From: Pseudorhodobacter ferrugineus DSM 5888
Lineage (GTDB): Bacteria; Pseudomonadota; Alphaproteobacteria; Rhodobacterales; Rhodobacteraceae
DNA length: 64,000 nt
Assembly: GCF_000420745.1 (NCBI RefSeq)
Contig: NZ_ATVN01000002.1
Span: 1 to 64,000 of the forward strand
Direction: 5' to 3'
Shown: positions 32,146-42,050 of the stretch, piece by piece
How positions within the stretch are numbered: the stretch's first letter is position 1
Layout: each line of letters starts with the position of its first letter
Program-made: the position numbers and the translations under genes
The notes under the pieces: generated by a model
The model's database searches: none
What the model was told of the DNA's origin: nothing
What the model saw: the letters and a program-made list of their open reading frames with translations, nothing else

Positions 32146-34338
32146 TCAGGCCGCTTTTTGTTGCGGGGCAAAGCGTGTGTAGAACCCGTCACCTTTTGCC
32201 GCCATATCGCGCAGCAGGGCAGGCGTTTTGAAACGGTCGCCAAATTCGGCGGTCAATGCATCGCAAATCTCTACCGCGCGCGGTGCCCCGATCATATCCA
32301 GCCACGACAGCGGGCCACCCGACCACGGCGCAAAGCCCCAGCCAAGGATCGCGCCGACATCGCCTTCGCGGATGTCCATCAACACGCCATCTTCCAGCGC
32401 GCGCACGGCTTCCAAAACCTGCGCCATCAGCAAGCGGTGCTGGACCAGCGTCAGGTCCGGCTGGTCATCTGCCACGGGATAGGCGGTTGCCAAGCCGTCC
32501 CACAGGTCGGCGCGCTTGCCTTTTTCGTCATAGCTGTAGAACCCCGCGTTCGACTTTTTGCCCAAACGGCCCTGATCGGCCATCGCAAACAACACCGCAT
32601 CCACCGCGCCGTCGGGATAAGCATCGCCCATTGCCAGACGCGTGGCCTTGGCGATTTTCACGCCCAGATCAATCGAGGTTTCATCGACCAGTTGCAGCGG
32701 CCCCAAGGGCATACCCACCAGCTTGGCCGCGTTTTCGATCAGCACGGGTTCGACGCCTTCGGCCAGCATGCGAATGCCTTCGTTGATGTAGGGAATGATG
32801 CAGCGGTTGGCATAGAAAAAACGGGCATCATTGACCACAATCGGCGTTTTGCGGATTTGGCGCACGAAATCCAGCGCCTTCGCCACAGCACGGTCGCCTG
32901 TTGCCTTGCCGCGAATGATTTCCACAAGCAGCATTTTATCCACAGGCGAAAAGAAGTGGATGCCGATAAATTGGTCTTGGCGGGCACTTGCCTTGGCCAG
33001 ATCGGTGATCGGCAGCGTCGAGGTGTTGGTGGCGAAAATACAATCGGGGCCGACGACCGCCTCAACCTTTTTCGTCACCTCGGCTTTGACGCCCATATCT
33101 TCAAACACTGCTTCGACGATCAGATCACAGCCGGCTAGGGCTGCGTAATCTGTGGTGGCAGTGATGCGGGCCAATACTTCGGCTTTCTTGTCCTCGGTCA
33201 CTTTCTTGCGGCTGATGCCTTTGTCCAAGATGCCCGCAGAATAGGATTTGCCACGGTCGGCAGCGTCTTGGGCGGCATCGATCAACACCACTTCTATCCC
33301 CGCATTTGCCGAGACATAGGCGATGCCCGCCCCCATCATGCCAGCCCCGATGATGCCGAGTTTTTTGACGGTCTGGTCAGGGGCAGCAGGGCGCACGGCC
33401 CCTTTTTCCAACGCCTCTTTGTTGATGAACAGGCTACGGATCATCGCACTGGAGGACGGGTTCATCAAAACGGATGTAAACCAGCGCGCCTCAATTTTCA
33501 GGGCCACGTCAAAGGGCACCATTGCGCCCTCATAGACTGCCGAGAGCAAAGCCTTGGCCGCAGGATAAACGCCCATGGTTTTGGAGTGGACCATCGCGCT
33601 TGCGCCCACAAAGGTCATGAACCCCGCCGGATGATAGGGCGCGCCGCCGGGCATTTTATAGCCCTTGGCATCCCAAGGTTTCACCATATCGACATCTTTG
33701 GCCGCCAGCACCCATTCCTTGGCGCGGGTCAGCAGGTCCTCAGGGGCGACGACTTCGTCAATGATACCTGCGGATTTCGCCGTTTTGGGATCAGACAGCT
33801 TGCCTTCCAGCAAAAAGGGTGCGGCCATCATCGCGCCCATTTTGCGGACAAGGCGGGTGGTGCCGCCCGCGCCGGGGAAGATACCAACCATGATTTCCGG
33901 CAAGCCGATCTTGGCTTTCGGATTGTCGGCGGCGATGATGCGGTGGCAGGCCAGCGGGATTTCCAGACCAATCCCAAGCGCGGTACCGGGCAGCGCCGCG
34001 ACAATCGGCTTGCCGCCTTTCAGGGTTTTTGGGTCCATGCCAGCGCGTTCGATCTTGCGCAAAATGGCATGCATGTTCATCACGCCGTCAAAGATGCCCT
34101 TGGCCCCGCCATCCTCGCGCATTTTGGCGATGACGTTCAGGTCCATCCCGCCTGCGAAATCTTTCTTCGCGGATGTGATGATGATACCTTTGACGGCCGC
34201 ATCCGCGAGTGCCGCGTCAATCAAGCTGTCCAGCAAGGCAAAGCCTGCCAGCGACATCACGTTCATGGATTTATCGGCCACATCCCAAGTAATCGTGGCG
34301 ACCCCATCGGCGTCTGTTTTCGATATAAAATCAGTCAT
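32146..34338 (-). CDS. fadB: Fatty-acid oxidation multifunctional protein (enoyl-CoA hydratase/3-hydroxyacyl-CoA dehydrogenase)
   Basis: The 730-aa protein has an N-terminal crotonase domain (about residues 1-190; oxyanion-hole region near SAKKDFAGGMDL and PGTALGIGLEI). The NAD-binding dehydrogenase domain has GIIGAGMMGAGIAYVSANAG near 330-349 and the catalytic IHFFSPVDKM, followed by the two C-terminal helical domains. It hydrates and oxidises acyl-CoA intermediates in beta-oxidation. The ATG at 34338 has AAAGGAAC upstream. It follows the thiolase gene by 68 bp. FadB and FadJ cannot be separated by sequence inspection alone. Confidence 0.93.
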   Translation of the reverse strand: MTDFISKTDADGVATITWDVADKSMNVMSLAGFALLDSLIDAALADAAVKGIIITSAKKDFAGGMDLNVIAKMREDGGAKGIFDGVMNMHAILRKIERAGMDPKTLKGGKPIVAALPGTALGIGLEIPLACHRIIAADNPKAKIGLPEIMVGIFPGAGGTTRLVRKMGAMMAAPFLLEGKLSDPKTAKSAGIIDEVVAPEDLLTRAKEWVLAAKDVDMVKPWDAKGYKMPGGAPYHPAGFMTFVGASAMVHSKTMGVYPAAKALLSAVYEGAMVPFDVALKIEARWFTSVLMNPSSSAMIRSLFINKEALEKGAVRPAAPDQTVKKLGIIGAGMMGAGIAYVSANAGIEVVLIDAAQDAADRGKSYSAGILDKGISRKKVTEDKKAEVLARITATTDYAALAGCDLIVEAVFEDMGVKAEVTKKVEAVVGPDCIFATNTSTLPITDLAKASARQDQFIGIHFFSPVDKMLLVEIIRGKATGDRAVAKALDFVRQIRKTPIVVNDARFFYANRCIIPYINEGIRMLAEGVEPVLIENAAKLVGMPLGPLQLVDETSIDLGVKIAKATRLAMGDAYPDGAVDAVLFAMADQGRLGKKSNAGFYSYDEKGKRADLWDGLATAYPVADDQPDLTLVQHRLLMAQVLEAVRALEDGVLMDIREGDVGAILGWGFAPWSGGPLSWLDMIGAPRAVEICDALTAEFGDRFKTPALLRDMAAKGDGFYTRFAPQQKAA

Positions 34339-34406
34339 TTGGGTGGTTCCTTTGGAAAGTAGATACGCCAGCGGCCCGTGTATTGGTGCAAAAGGCGGCC
34401 ATGGCG

Positions 34407-35618
34407 TTAAACCCGTTCGATGATCGTGGCAGCACCCATGCCGGATGCGATGCAAAGGGTGGCAAGGCCCACTTCTTTGTCCGAGCGTTCCAGCTCATCC
34501 AGCAGCGCACCAATGATGATGGCCCCCGTGGCCCCCAAAGGGTGGCCCATTGCGATGGAGCCGCCGTTCACGTTGACGCGTGCAGGGTCTACGTTGAAGG
34601 CTTGTTGAAAGCGCAGCACGACCGAGGCAAAGGCTTCGTTTACCTCGAACAGATCAATATCGCCGATGGTCATGCCATGGTCGGCAAGGATTTTATGGGT
34701 GACGGGCACGGGGCCCGTCAGCATGATCGTGGGGTCAGTGCCGATTTTGGCAGTGGCGCGGATGCGCGCGCGGGGTTTTAGGCCGAAGCGTTCGCCAAAT
34801 TCCTTGTTGCCGATCAGCACGGCGGCGGCCCCATCGACGATGCCGCTGGAATTGCCGGCGTGGTGGATGTGGTTGATGTGCGACAGGTGCGGGTATTTCA
34901 TCATCGCGATTTTATCGAAACCGGGCATCACCTCGCCCATATCCTTGAACGCGGGTTTCAGGCTGCCAAGGCTTTGCATATCGGTGCCGGGGCGCATGTA
35001 TTCGTCACGGTCCAGAATGGTCAGGCCGTTTTGATCGGTGATTGTGATGATGGATTTGGCAAAGCGGTTTTCGGCCCAGGCTTGGGCGGCGCGCTTCTGG
35101 CTTTCCACCGCCAAAGCATCGGCCATATCGCGGGTAAAACCGTATTCGGTGGCGATGATATCGGCGGAAATCCCTTGCGGTACGAAATAGGTTTTCATGG
35201 CAAGGCTGGGATCGACCGCAATGGCCGCCCCGTCAGACCCCATCGCCACACGGCCCATCATTTCCACGCCGCCCGCGATGTAGCCCATGCCCGCGCCGCC
35301 ACGGATCTGGTTGGCGGCGATATTCACCGCCTCCATCCCGCTGGCACAAAAGCGGTTGATGGCAAGGCCGGGGATGCGTTCATCAAGGTCCGAGGCCAGC
35401 ACAGCCGAGCGTGCAAGGCAACCGCCCTGTTCACCGACTTGGGTGACGTTGCCCCAAATTACATCTTCGACCGCGTGGCCTTCGAGCCCGTTGCGCGATT
35501 TGACGGCGTTCAACACCTTGGCCGACAGCGCGACCGAGGTCAGTTCATGCAGGCTGCCATCGGGGCGGCCTTTGCCACGGGGCGCGCGAACGGCGTCATA
35601 GATATAGGCTTCGGTCAT
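34407..35618 (-). CDS. fadA: Acetyl-CoA C-acyltransferase (thiolase)
   Basis: The 403-aa thiolase has the acylated cysteine in [16 protein letters not shown] near residues 86-101. The second half has [11 protein letters not shown] with the acidic/Asn site, [10 protein letters not shown] near 356-365 with the catalytic His, and [15 protein letters not shown] with the second Cys. It cleaves 3-ketoacyl-CoA to acetyl-CoA. GGGAGACACCC precedes the ATG at 35618. Located between GST and fadB on the same strand. Confidence 0.93.
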   Translation of the reverse strand: MTEAYIYDAVRAPRGKGRPDGSLHELTSVALSAKVLNAVKSRNGLEGHAVEDVIWGNVTQVGEQGGCLARSAVLASDLDERIPGLAINRFCASGMEAVNIAANQIRGGAGMGYIAGGVEMMGRVAMGSDGAAIAVDPSLAMKTYFVPQGISADIIATEYGFTRDMADALAVESQKRAAQAWAENRFAKSIITITDQNGLTILDRDEYMRPGTDMQSLGSLKPAFKDMGEVMPGFDKIAMMKYPHLSHINHIHHAGNSSGIVDGAAAVLIGNKEFGERFGLKPRARIRATAKIGTDPTIMLTGPVPVTHKILADHGMTIGDIDLFEVNEAFASVVLRFQQAFNVDPARVNVNGGSIAMGHPLGATGAIIIGALLDELERSDKEVGLATLCIASGMGAATIIERV

Positions 35619-35661
35619 TGGGTGTCTCCCGGTCTTTGGGTATTGGATGCGAAGGGTGGGG

Positions 35662-36303
35662 CTAGGTTTTGGCACGGTCAGAGGGGTTGCCCGGCATCAT
35701 GTCATAGGGGGCTTTCCAACCCGGAAGCTCTGCTATCTGATCAAGCCAGCGGGTGATATGGGGCCAGTCGGCACGGTCAAAGCCGAAGGGTTCGGGGTAG
35801 TAAAGGTAACCACAGCACGACAAGTCTGCGATGGAGACTTGATCACCCACGATCCAATCGGATGTGGCAAGGTGGTCGTTCAGAATTGTGTAAGACGCTT
35901 TCAGGCGTGCCTGATTAAACGCAATCACGGCCTCGGGGCGCTTGTCTGCAGGAAGGAAGTTCATCAAGAACCGGGTCGTGCCTGCAACGCCGGAGAGCTT
36001 GTGATTGTCCCAAAACATCCAGCGCAAAACCTCGCGCCGCTCGGCCGCAGAACGCCCCCCCAATTTGCCGGTTTTCGAGCTGATATAATCAAGGATGACG
36101 CCCGATTGCGTCAGCGTCGTATCGCCATCGACCAAGACAGGCACTTCACCCATTTCGTTGATGGCGCGGAATTCCGGGCTGCGTGCCTCGCCGCTGAAGA
36201 AGTCGACAAAGACTGGATCCCAGTCCATATCGGCAAGGGTGAGGGCCAGCGCGGCCTTGTAAGCATTGCCGCTTTCGCCAAAGCAATAGAGTTTCGCGGT
36301 CAT
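35662..36303 (-). CDS. Glutathione S-transferase family protein
   Basis: This 213-aa protein has an N-terminal thioredoxin-like domain (KLYCFGESGNAYKAALAL, then GEVPVLVDGDTTLTQSGVILDYI near residues 52-74 with the glutathione-binding cis-Pro and SxV) and an all-helical C-terminal domain with SIADLSCCGYLYY. The substrate is unknown. Its place inside a beta-oxidation run suggests a role with reactive or CoA-derived intermediates, but this is only context. The start at 36303 has GGAGACC upstream. Confidence 0.88.
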   Translation of the reverse strand: MTAKLYCFGESGNAYKAALALTLADMDWDPVFVDFFSGEARSPEFRAINEMGEVPVLVDGDTTLTQSGVILDYISSKTGKLGGRSAAERREVLRWMFWDNHKLSGVAGTTRFLMNFLPADKRPEAVIAFNQARLKASYTILNDHLATSDWIVGDQVSIADLSCCGYLYYPEPFGFDRADWPHITRWLDQIAELPGWKAPYDMMPGNPSDRAKT

Positions 36304-36331
36304 AAGATCGGTCTCCTTATTGAGGGGCAGG

Positions 36332-36382
36332 GCGGGGGTTTCACACCCCCGCACCCCCGTGAGGTGTATGCGCCAAGATGAA
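36332..36382. repeat. Dispersed intergenic palindromic repeat, copy 1
   Basis: GCGGGGGT and ACCCCCGC enclose TTCAC (36332-36352). GCACCCCCGTGAGG and then CGCCAAGATGAA follow up to about 36382. The reverse complement aligns well with 55691-55740, including the TTCATCTT edge and GGGGGTGTGAAACCCCC. Such elements are frequent between genes of Rhodobacteraceae in my experience. They may act as transcription stops or mRNA-stabilising hairpins. Confidence 0.6.
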
Positions 36383-36528
36383 TAAGGGTTTGTTAACCAT
36401 CCTGATGTATCGATTGTTTTGCGGTACAGGCTGAGGAGCCGATGACCGCCCAAGGTGAAGTCGCCCCGGTCTTGATGTGAAGCTCTCGCATGGATTGGAC
36501 CGATCCCCTGAACCGGGGCGCATTCTTT

Positions 36529-36553
36529 GGTATTTCATCTTGGCAAAAATACC
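36529..36553. repeat. Partial copy of the dispersed repeat (CATCTTGGC edge)
   Basis: GGTATTT (36529-36535) and AAATACC (36547-36553) flank CATCTTGGCA, the same edge word as in the copy at 36332-36382 but in the opposite orientation. The GC-rich palindrome part is absent. The two copies bracket the promoter region of the GST gene. Confidence 0.45.
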
Positions 36554-36579
36554 TAAAAACGGTTCCTCATGTGAGCGGC

Positions 36580-36792
36580 TTAGGTTTTACGCTCCTCTAA
36601 TTCCGAATTGAACAATCGCAGGCGGTGGGTCATCGTGTTGTGATCGATTACCGAGTTAAAGTTTTCAAACAAGAACGACAGCGCCTCGCCTTCGTCCAGC
36701 CCTGCTTCACCCGCGAACCGTCTGAGGCGGCGATAACCGTCTTCGGTCATGGCGACCGGAAAGCGGCGGGTGAGGCGAAAACGTTTTGGCAT
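36580..36792 (-). CDS. Small conserved-looking hypothetical protein (70 aa)
   Basis: The protein is basic at the N-terminus (PKRFRLTRRFPVAM), then helical (DGYRRLRRFAGEAGLDEGEALSFLF in two helices) and ends in charged residues. The pattern of a short strand followed by two helices could suggest a ribbon-helix-helix-like DNA binder, but this is not certain. CGGAG lies upstream of the ATG. It sits 53 bp after the acyl-CoA dehydrogenase gene on the same strand. I cannot name a family. Confidence 0.6.
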   Translation of the reverse strand: MPKRFRLTRRFPVAMTEDGYRRLRRFAGEAGLDEGEALSFLFENFNSVIDHNTMTHRLRLFNSELEERKT

Positions 36793-36845
36793 GGGCAGGC
36801 TCCGTTTGGAAAGCAGGGGTAGGGTGGGTGATAACCCACCTTACC

Positions 36846-38621
36846 TTAGAACGCCTCGGCGGCGAGTGCCATCACAGGCTCCGCTCCGCTTTCGATACGG
36901 GCCAGGTGCATGCCTGTCGCGGGCATGTGGCGGGCCATATAATATCGGCCTGTGGCGATTTTGGTGGCAAGGAACGTGGCGTCGCCCGTGCCTGCATCTT
37001 GTGCCGCAAAGGCGGCTTTGGCCATACGTGCCCACATGAAGCCAAGGCAGACATGGCCCATCATGTGCATAAAATCATAGGACCCTGACAGCGCATTGTT
37101 CGGGTTTTTCATACCGTTTTGCATGAAATACATCGCGGCTGCTTGCAGGTCTTTGGAACCTGCTTTCAGGGCGTCATTGAACGGTTTCATCCGCTCATCT
37201 TCGCTGTTTTCTTTGATGAAGCTTTTGATCATCTCAAAGAACGCCATCACATGCTTGCCGCCATCCTGCGCCAGCTTGCGTCCCACAAGGTCAAGCGACT
37301 GGATGCCGTTCGCGCCTTCATAGATCTGGGCAATACGGGCATCGCGGACGAACTGCGACATGCCATTTTCTTCGATATAGCCATGGCCGCCCCAGACTTG
37401 CTGCGCATTCACGGCCATTTCAAACCCTTTGTCGGTTTGGAACCCTTTGATGACGGGGGTCATCAGGGAAATCAGCCCTTCGGCATCGGCGTCATCCATG
37501 CGGACAGAACGGTCGATCAGATGCGCGCCCCAGAACGTAAACGCGCGCGCGCCTTCGACAAAGCTTTTCTGGTCCATCAAATTGCGCCGAATGTCGGGGT
37601 GGACGATCAGCGGATCAGCGGGACCCGATGGGTTTTCGGCGCCTGTCACTGCGCGGCCTTGCAGGCGGTCATTCGCATAGGCGACGGCGTTTTGATACGC
37701 AGCTTCGGCCACGGCATAGCCTTGCAGGCCGACGCCCAAACGCGCCTCGTTCATCATGGTGAACATGGCCTTCATGCCCTTGTGCAGATCGCCCAGCAGC
37801 CAGCCTTTGGCCCCGTCATAGTTCATCACGCAGGTCGCGTTGCCGTGGATGCCCATTTTATGTTCGATAGACCCGACCGTGACGCCGTTACGATCCCCAA
37901 GCGAGCCATCGTCATTGACCAAAAACTTGGGCACGATGAACAGCGACACGCCTTTGATACCATCCGGCCCGCCGGCGGCCTTGGCCAGCACCAGATGGAT
38001 GATATTCTCGGCCAGATCATGTTCGCCTGCCGAGATAAAGATCTTTTGGCCGGTGATGGCGTAGGAGCCATCATCTTGCGGGTCGGCTTTGGTGCGCATC
38101 AGGCCCAGATCGGTGCCGCAATGCGGTTCGGTCAGGTTCATTGTGCCGGTCCAGTCACACGAAACCATCTTGGGCAGGTATTTGGCCTTTTGCTCATCCG
38201 TGCCATGCGCGTGGATCGCAGAATAGGCGCCGTGGGTCAGGCCTTGGTACATGTTGAAGGCCATGTTGGCCGAGACTAAAATCTCACCCACCGCGGTGCC
38301 CATCAGATATGGCAGGCCTTGGCCACCGTATTCGGGGTCACAATCAAGGGCGGTCCAGCCGCCGTCTTTCATCGCTGCAAAGGCCTTGTCGAACCCTTTT
38401 GGCGTGCGCACCACACCGTTTTCCAGTGTGCAGCCTTCTTGATCGCCCGACAGGTTCAAGGGGGCCAGCACGTCGCGTGCCACTTTGCCCGCCTCTTCCA
38501 GCACGGCGCTGGTAAAGTCTGCTTCCAGATCCTCATACCCCGGCACGCCGGTTTCGGTGACGTTCAGCACGTCTTGCAACAAGAACTGAATGTCTTGGAC
38601 GGGGGCATTATAGATGGGCAT
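36846..38621 (-). CDS. Acyl-CoA dehydrogenase, long form with C-terminal extension
   Basis: This 591-aa FAD-dependent dehydrogenase is of the long type. The substrate/FAD-binding [19 protein letters not shown] is near residues 156-174 and [14 protein letters not shown] near 190-203. The catalytic-Glu region is [21 protein letters not shown], with a C-terminal helical extension. The same architecture includes FadE-like enzymes of beta-oxidation and the DMSP enzyme DmdC. The neighbouring fadAB genes favour fatty-acid oxidation. GGGAGAG precedes the ATG at 38621. It follows the MerR gene by 36 bp. Confidence 0.88.
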   Translation of the reverse strand: MPIYNAPVQDIQFLLQDVLNVTETGVPGYEDLEADFTSAVLEEAGKVARDVLAPLNLSGDQEGCTLENGVVRTPKGFDKAFAAMKDGGWTALDCDPEYGGQGLPYLMGTAVGEILVSANMAFNMYQGLTHGAYSAIHAHGTDEQKAKYLPKMVSCDWTGTMNLTEPHCGTDLGLMRTKADPQDDGSYAITGQKIFISAGEHDLAENIIHLVLAKAAGGPDGIKGVSLFIVPKFLVNDDGSLGDRNGVTVGSIEHKMGIHGNATCVMNYDGAKGWLLGDLHKGMKAMFTMMNEARLGVGLQGYAVAEAAYQNAVAYANDRLQGRAVTGAENPSGPADPLIVHPDIRRNLMDQKSFVEGARAFTFWGAHLIDRSVRMDDADAEGLISLMTPVIKGFQTDKGFEMAVNAQQVWGGHGYIEENGMSQFVRDARIAQIYEGANGIQSLDLVGRKLAQDGGKHVMAFFEMIKSFIKENSEDERMKPFNDALKAGSKDLQAAAMYFMQNGMKNPNNALSGSYDFMHMMGHVCLGFMWARMAKAAFAAQDAGTGDATFLATKIATGRYYMARHMPATGMHLARIESGAEPVMALAAEAF

Positions 38622-38657
38622 CGGACTCTCCCTGAAATTGGTCTTGATGCGGCCGGA

Positions 38658-39068
38658 TCAGGCCGCGGATTGGGTCTTGTTTTCGGCGGAATAGGTTTGG
38701 AACATGTCAGCCCCACCCGCCAATTCGGTCTTTAACTCGGCAATCGCCTCGGTCAGTTCGTCGCGCTGCTGTTCCATTTGGACCAGCCGTTCTTGGGCCA
38801 GCGCATAGGTGCGCAAGTATTGCGAACGCTCGGAGCCTTCGAGGTCATACATGTCCAGCAATTGCCGGATATCTTCGAGGCTGAAGCCAAAACGCTTGCC
38901 ACGCAGGATCAGTTTCAGGCGCGCGCGGTCGCGGCGGTTATAGAGGCGCTTGGTTCCTTCGCGCTTTGGAAAGATCAATTCTTTCGCCTCGTAAAAGCGC
39001 AGGGTGCGCGGGGTTACATCAAACGCGTCACACATGTCGCGGATTGTTAGCAGGTCATTGGCGGTCAT
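38658..39068 (-). CDS. MerR-family regulator of the beta-oxidation genes
   Basis: The 136-aa protein has an N-terminal MerR winged helix-turn-helix (LLTIRDMCDAFDVTPRTLRFYEAK at about residues 5-28), then a long dimerisation coiled coil. It lacks the metal-binding cysteines of MerR proper and resembles LiuR/FadP-type regulators of acyl-CoA metabolism. It heads the run of acyl-CoA dehydrogenase, GST, fadA and fadB, and two perfect palindromes lie 94-120 bp upstream. It probably regulates itself and the run; the effector is likely an acyl-CoA (inference). Confidence 0.85.
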   Translation of the reverse strand: MTANDLLTIRDMCDAFDVTPRTLRFYEAKELIFPKREGTKRLYNRRDRARLKLILRGKRFGFSLEDIRQLLDMYDLEGSERSQYLRTYALAQERLVQMEQQRDELTEAIAELKTELAGGADMFQTYSAENKTQSAA

Positions 39069-39161
39069 CACGTGTCTCACAGCTCCCAAGGGCAATTGTG
39101 GGGCATGCAGCCCCTTCCGTTAGGTCACATGGTAATGTTGAGATTAGCTTACCAGAGCAAT

Positions 39162-39188
39162 TGACGTTAACGTCACCGTGACGTCACG
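39162..39188. promoter_or_regulatory. Tandem palindromes, probable MerR-type operator
   Basis: TGACGTTAACGTCA (39162-39175) is a perfect 14-bp palindrome, followed at once by CGTGACGTCACG (39177-39188), a perfect 12-bp one. Both are built on GACGT/ACGTC. The LiuR/FadP-type MerR regulators of fatty-acid and branched-chain degradation are known to bind ACGTnnACGT-like palindromes. The site is upstream of the MerR gene at 39068, so it probably controls the whole minus-strand run. Confidence 0.65.
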
Positions 39189-39239
39189 TCAGATCAAAAG
39201 GTGACGCTGTGTCAGGCCAGATATAGCTAAAAACGGGGG

Positions 39240-39605
39240 TCAGATTTCTTTGGCGGCGGTGTCACGCAAGGCGCGCAAGTCGGCGATTGTCACGTCCAAT
39301 TCGCAGCGCTGGCGGTCAAGTTCGGCCAATTGGCGGTCGGCAAGGGCAAGCCATGCCTGCAATTGCGACTTGTCGCCTTTTTGGCGGTAGATCATCAGCC
39401 ATTGGCGGATTTCTTCCAGACTGAAACCGAACCGCCTGCCGCGCAAAATAAGGGTCATGCGTGCAATTTCACGAGAGGTGTACCAACGGGCGCGGCCTTC
39501 TTTTTCCGGCTCAATCAATTCAATATATTCGTAATAGCGCAAGGTGCGCGGTGTTACGTCAAACTTGGCGCACATTTCTTTAAAGCTGAGACGCGTGTCG
39601 GACAT
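39240..39605 (-). CDS. Second MerR-family regulator
   Basis: The 121-aa protein closely resembles its neighbour in layout: LSFKEMCAKFDVTPRTLRYYEYIELI at about residues 6-31, RGRRFGFSLEEIRQWL near 55-70 and a C-terminal coiled coil. It likely arose from the same family. It is divergent from the thioesterase gene at 39736 across 130 bp, so it may control that unit (thioesterases, MATE). No palindrome like the one at 39162 is seen in that gap. Confidence 0.85.
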   Translation of the reverse strand: MSDTRLSFKEMCAKFDVTPRTLRYYEYIELIEPEKEGRARWYTSREIARMTLILRGRRFGFSLEEIRQWLMIYRQKGDKSQLQAWLALADRQLAELDRQRCELDVTIADLRALRDTAAKEI

Positions 39606-39735
39606 TTCAGTTTCTCCCTTGGGGCAAAGACTAAGCCGATGTTGCCCGCAGTGCAATCGCTGGTAGCATCGACGCGAGGGGGCTTGCAGGCGGGCGGTCA
39701 ATCGGGACTATGGCGGTAACAAAGGATGGGCTGAA

Positions 39736-40170
39736 ATGATTGATAGCAAAAAATTCGTGCGCCAATTCATCGAGGCACTGCCGCATAGTCAGGCCTTGGG
39801 GATGGAACTGGAAATGCTAAAGGACGGCGTGGCTGTGGTCGCCATGCCCTATGACACCCGCTTTATCGGGGATCCGGCGACGGGGGTTATTCATGGAGGT
39901 GCCGTTTCGGCGTTGATGGATACGGCGTCGGGAGCGGCGGTGATGTGCCATCCGTCGCAACCGGCATCGACCGCGACGATTGACCTGCGTATTGATTATA
40001 TGCGCCCTGCGACCCCCGGCCAACGGATTACTGCGCGGGCGGAATGTTACCATGTCACGCGGTCTGTGGCCTTTGTGCGGGTGACAACCACGGATGAGGA
40101 TAGCGCGCGGCCCGTGGCCACGGCCACCGGCGCCTTTACCATCGAACCTATGAAGGGAGCCAAGGCATGA
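39736..40170 (+). CDS. PaaI-type hotdog thioesterase
   Basis: This 144-aa hotdog-fold acyl-CoA thioesterase has [20 protein letters not shown] near residues 52-71, carrying the HGG and the Asp/Thr of the active site, and the [14 protein letters not shown] strand. It probably hydrolyses aromatic or medium-chain acyl-CoA. The ATG at 39736 is the natural family start. It overlaps the next thioesterase by 4 bp, making a coupled pair. Confidence 0.88.
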   Translation: MIDSKKFVRQFIEALPHSQALGMELEMLKDGVAVVAMPYDTRFIGDPATGVIHGGAVSALMDTASGAAVMCHPSQPASTATIDLRIDYMRPATPGQRITARAECYHVTRSVAFVRVTTTDEDSARPVATATGAFTIEPMKGAKA

Positions 40171-40721
40171 CACGCGATGCACCCAAGCGGCCCCGCCCTG
40201 AACCCGTGCAAGTGATCAAGCAGCGCCGCGATGCGGCCTTGCACCGTTTGGTGGACGGGGTGCCCTATATCCAGTTTCTGGGCATCAAGTTTGATCGGCG
40301 CGGGGATGAATTGACCGCCGTTCTGCCCTTTGATGAAAAGCTGATCGGCAACCCGATGTTGCCTGCGATTCACGGCGGGGTGACAGCGGCGTTTCTGGAA
40401 GTGGCGGCTATTATCGAGTTGAGTTGGTCGATGCTGTGGGAGGATATGGAGCAGGGCCGGTTTGATGCGGCGGCATCCGATGCCGTGGCCCAGGTACGCC
40501 TGCCGAAAACCATCGATTTTACGGTGGATTACCTGCGATCCGGTCTGCCTCGTGATGCTTATGCGCGGGCGCGGATCAACCGATCGGGGCGGCGTTATGC
40601 AAGCGTGCATGTGGAGGCGTGGCAAGACAATCGCAGCCGTTTGTTTGCCCAAGCCACGGGCCATTTCCTGATGCCCGCGCGCGAGGATGAGGCGGGCTCC
40701 ACGGGGTTGCTGGCCACCTGA
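40167..40721 (+). CDS. Second PaaI-type hotdog thioesterase
   Basis: The 184-aa protein has an extra basic N-terminus of about 25 residues ahead of the hotdog domain. The core has [20 protein letters not shown] near residues 61-80 with HGG, and [20 protein letters not shown]. It overlaps the preceding thioesterase and the MATE gene (TGATG). Paired PaaI-like genes could form hetero-oligomers; substrates are unknown. Confidence 0.85.
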   Translation: MTRDAPKRPRPEPVQVIKQRRDAALHRLVDGVPYIQFLGIKFDRRGDELTAVLPFDEKLIGNPMLPAIHGGVTAAFLEVAAIIELSWSMLWEDMEQGRFDAAASDAVAQVRLPKTIDFTVDYLRSGLPRDAYARARINRSGRRYASVHVEAWQDNRSRLFAQATGHFLMPAREDEAGSTGLLAT

Positions 40722-42043
40722 TGCAGTTGGCCGGAATCACCCATGCCCGCGTGATGCGGGTCGCGGTGCCTATTGTTTTGGCCAATGTGACCGTGCCGCT
40801 GTTGGGCGCGGTGGATACGGCTGTGGTGGGCCAAATGGGGCTGCCTGCCCCGATTGGCGCAGTGGGGTTGGGGGCGATTATCCTGTCGTCGGTCTATTGG
40901 ATATTCGGGTTTTTGCGGATGGGCACCACGGGGCTGGCATCGCAAGCCTTTGGTGCAGACGACCACGCCGAAGGGACCGCGATTTTGCTGCGGGCCTTGA
41001 TGATCGGGGCGGCGGCGGGGGTGTTTTTCATTCTGGTGCAAGTGCCGTTGTTTTGGGGGGCTTTGTGGGTGTCGCCGGGCAGTGAGGCCGTAGAAAGCCT
41101 TGCGCAGGAGTATCTGCAACTGCGGATTTGGGGCGCGCCTGCAACGATTGCGCTTTATGCGGTCACGGGGTGGTTGATTGCGACCGAACGCACGCGGTCG
41201 GTGTTGATTTTGCAGATCTGGATCAACGGGGTCAATATCGGGTTGGATTTGTGGTTCGTGTTGGGCCTTGGCTGGGGCGTCGAAGGGGTGGCGATTGCCA
41301 CGCTGATTGCGGAATGGACCGGGTTGGCGTTCGGGTTGTGGTTGTGCCGCGCGGCGTTTGGGGCGGCGCTGGCCCCCGCGTTGGCGCGACTGCGGGATGC
41401 GGCTGCGTTGCGGCATATGGCGGTGGTCAATGGTGACATTATGATCCGGTCGGTGTTGCTGCAAATCAGCTTTACCAGCTTTTTGTTTCTGGGTGCGGGG
41501 CAGGGCGATGTGACCTTGGCCGCCAATCAGGTGCTGATGCAATTTCTGACGATTGCGGCATTTTTCCTTGATGGTTTCGCCTTTGCGGCCGAGGCACTGG
41601 TGGGCCAAGCGGTGGGCGCGCGGTCGGTGATTGCGGCGCGGCGGGCGTCATTGGTCAGCACGCAATGGGGGGTGGGGGCGGTTCTTTGCTTGTCCCTGGT
41701 CTACCTTGTTGCGGGGCCTGCGCTGATTGATCTGATGACCACTGCGCCCAATGTGCGGCTGGTGGCGCGGGATTATTTGCCGTGGCTGGTGGCGGCCCCG
41801 ATTGTGGGCGTTTGGGCGTGGATGCTGGACGGGATCTTCATCGGCGCCACGCTGACACGGGAAATGCGGCAAACGATGTTGCTGTCTGTTCTGGCCTATG
41901 GTGCGGCGTTGCTGGTTTTGGTGCCGATTTGGGGCAATCACGGGCTGTGGGCGGCGCTGATGGTGCTGAACATTACGCGCGGCATCACCATGGGGCGCAA
42001 ATGGTCGATGGTGGAACAAAAGGCCGCTGGCGCTAAACCCTGA
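40721..42043 (+). CDS. MATE family efflux transporter
   Basis: The 440-aa membrane protein has about 12 transmembrane helices and the MATE arrangement: LANVTVPLLGAVDTAVVGQMG at about residues 19-39 in the first repeat and the DGFAFAAEALVGQAVGA segment in the second. It belongs to the DinF-like group by this pattern. It would export cationic or organic compounds using a Na+ or H+ gradient. It is coupled by TGATG to the thioesterase upstream. Confidence 0.9.
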   Translation: MQLAGITHARVMRVAVPIVLANVTVPLLGAVDTAVVGQMGLPAPIGAVGLGAIILSSVYWIFGFLRMGTTGLASQAFGADDHAEGTAILLRALMIGAAAGVFFILVQVPLFWGALWVSPGSEAVESLAQEYLQLRIWGAPATIALYAVTGWLIATERTRSVLILQIWINGVNIGLDLWFVLGLGWGVEGVAIATLIAEWTGLAFGLWLCRAAFGAALAPALARLRDAAALRHMAVVNGDIMIRSVLLQISFTSFLFLGAGQGDVTLAANQVLMQFLTIAAFFLDGFAFAAEALVGQAVGARSVIAARRASLVSTQWGVGAVLCLSLVYLVAGPALIDLMTTAPNVRLVARDYLPWLVAAPIVGVWAWMLDGIFIGATLTREMRQTMLLSVLAYGAALLVLVPIWGNHGLWAALMVLNITRGITMGRKWSMVEQKAAGAKP

Positions 42044-42050
42044 AGCCACA

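Noticed and set aside
36846-38621. DMSP-specific methylmercaptopropionyl-CoA dehydrogenase (DmdC)
   Set aside because: The architecture allows it, but the neighbours are fadAB-type and no other dmd gene is present, so the general acyl-CoA dehydrogenase name is safer.
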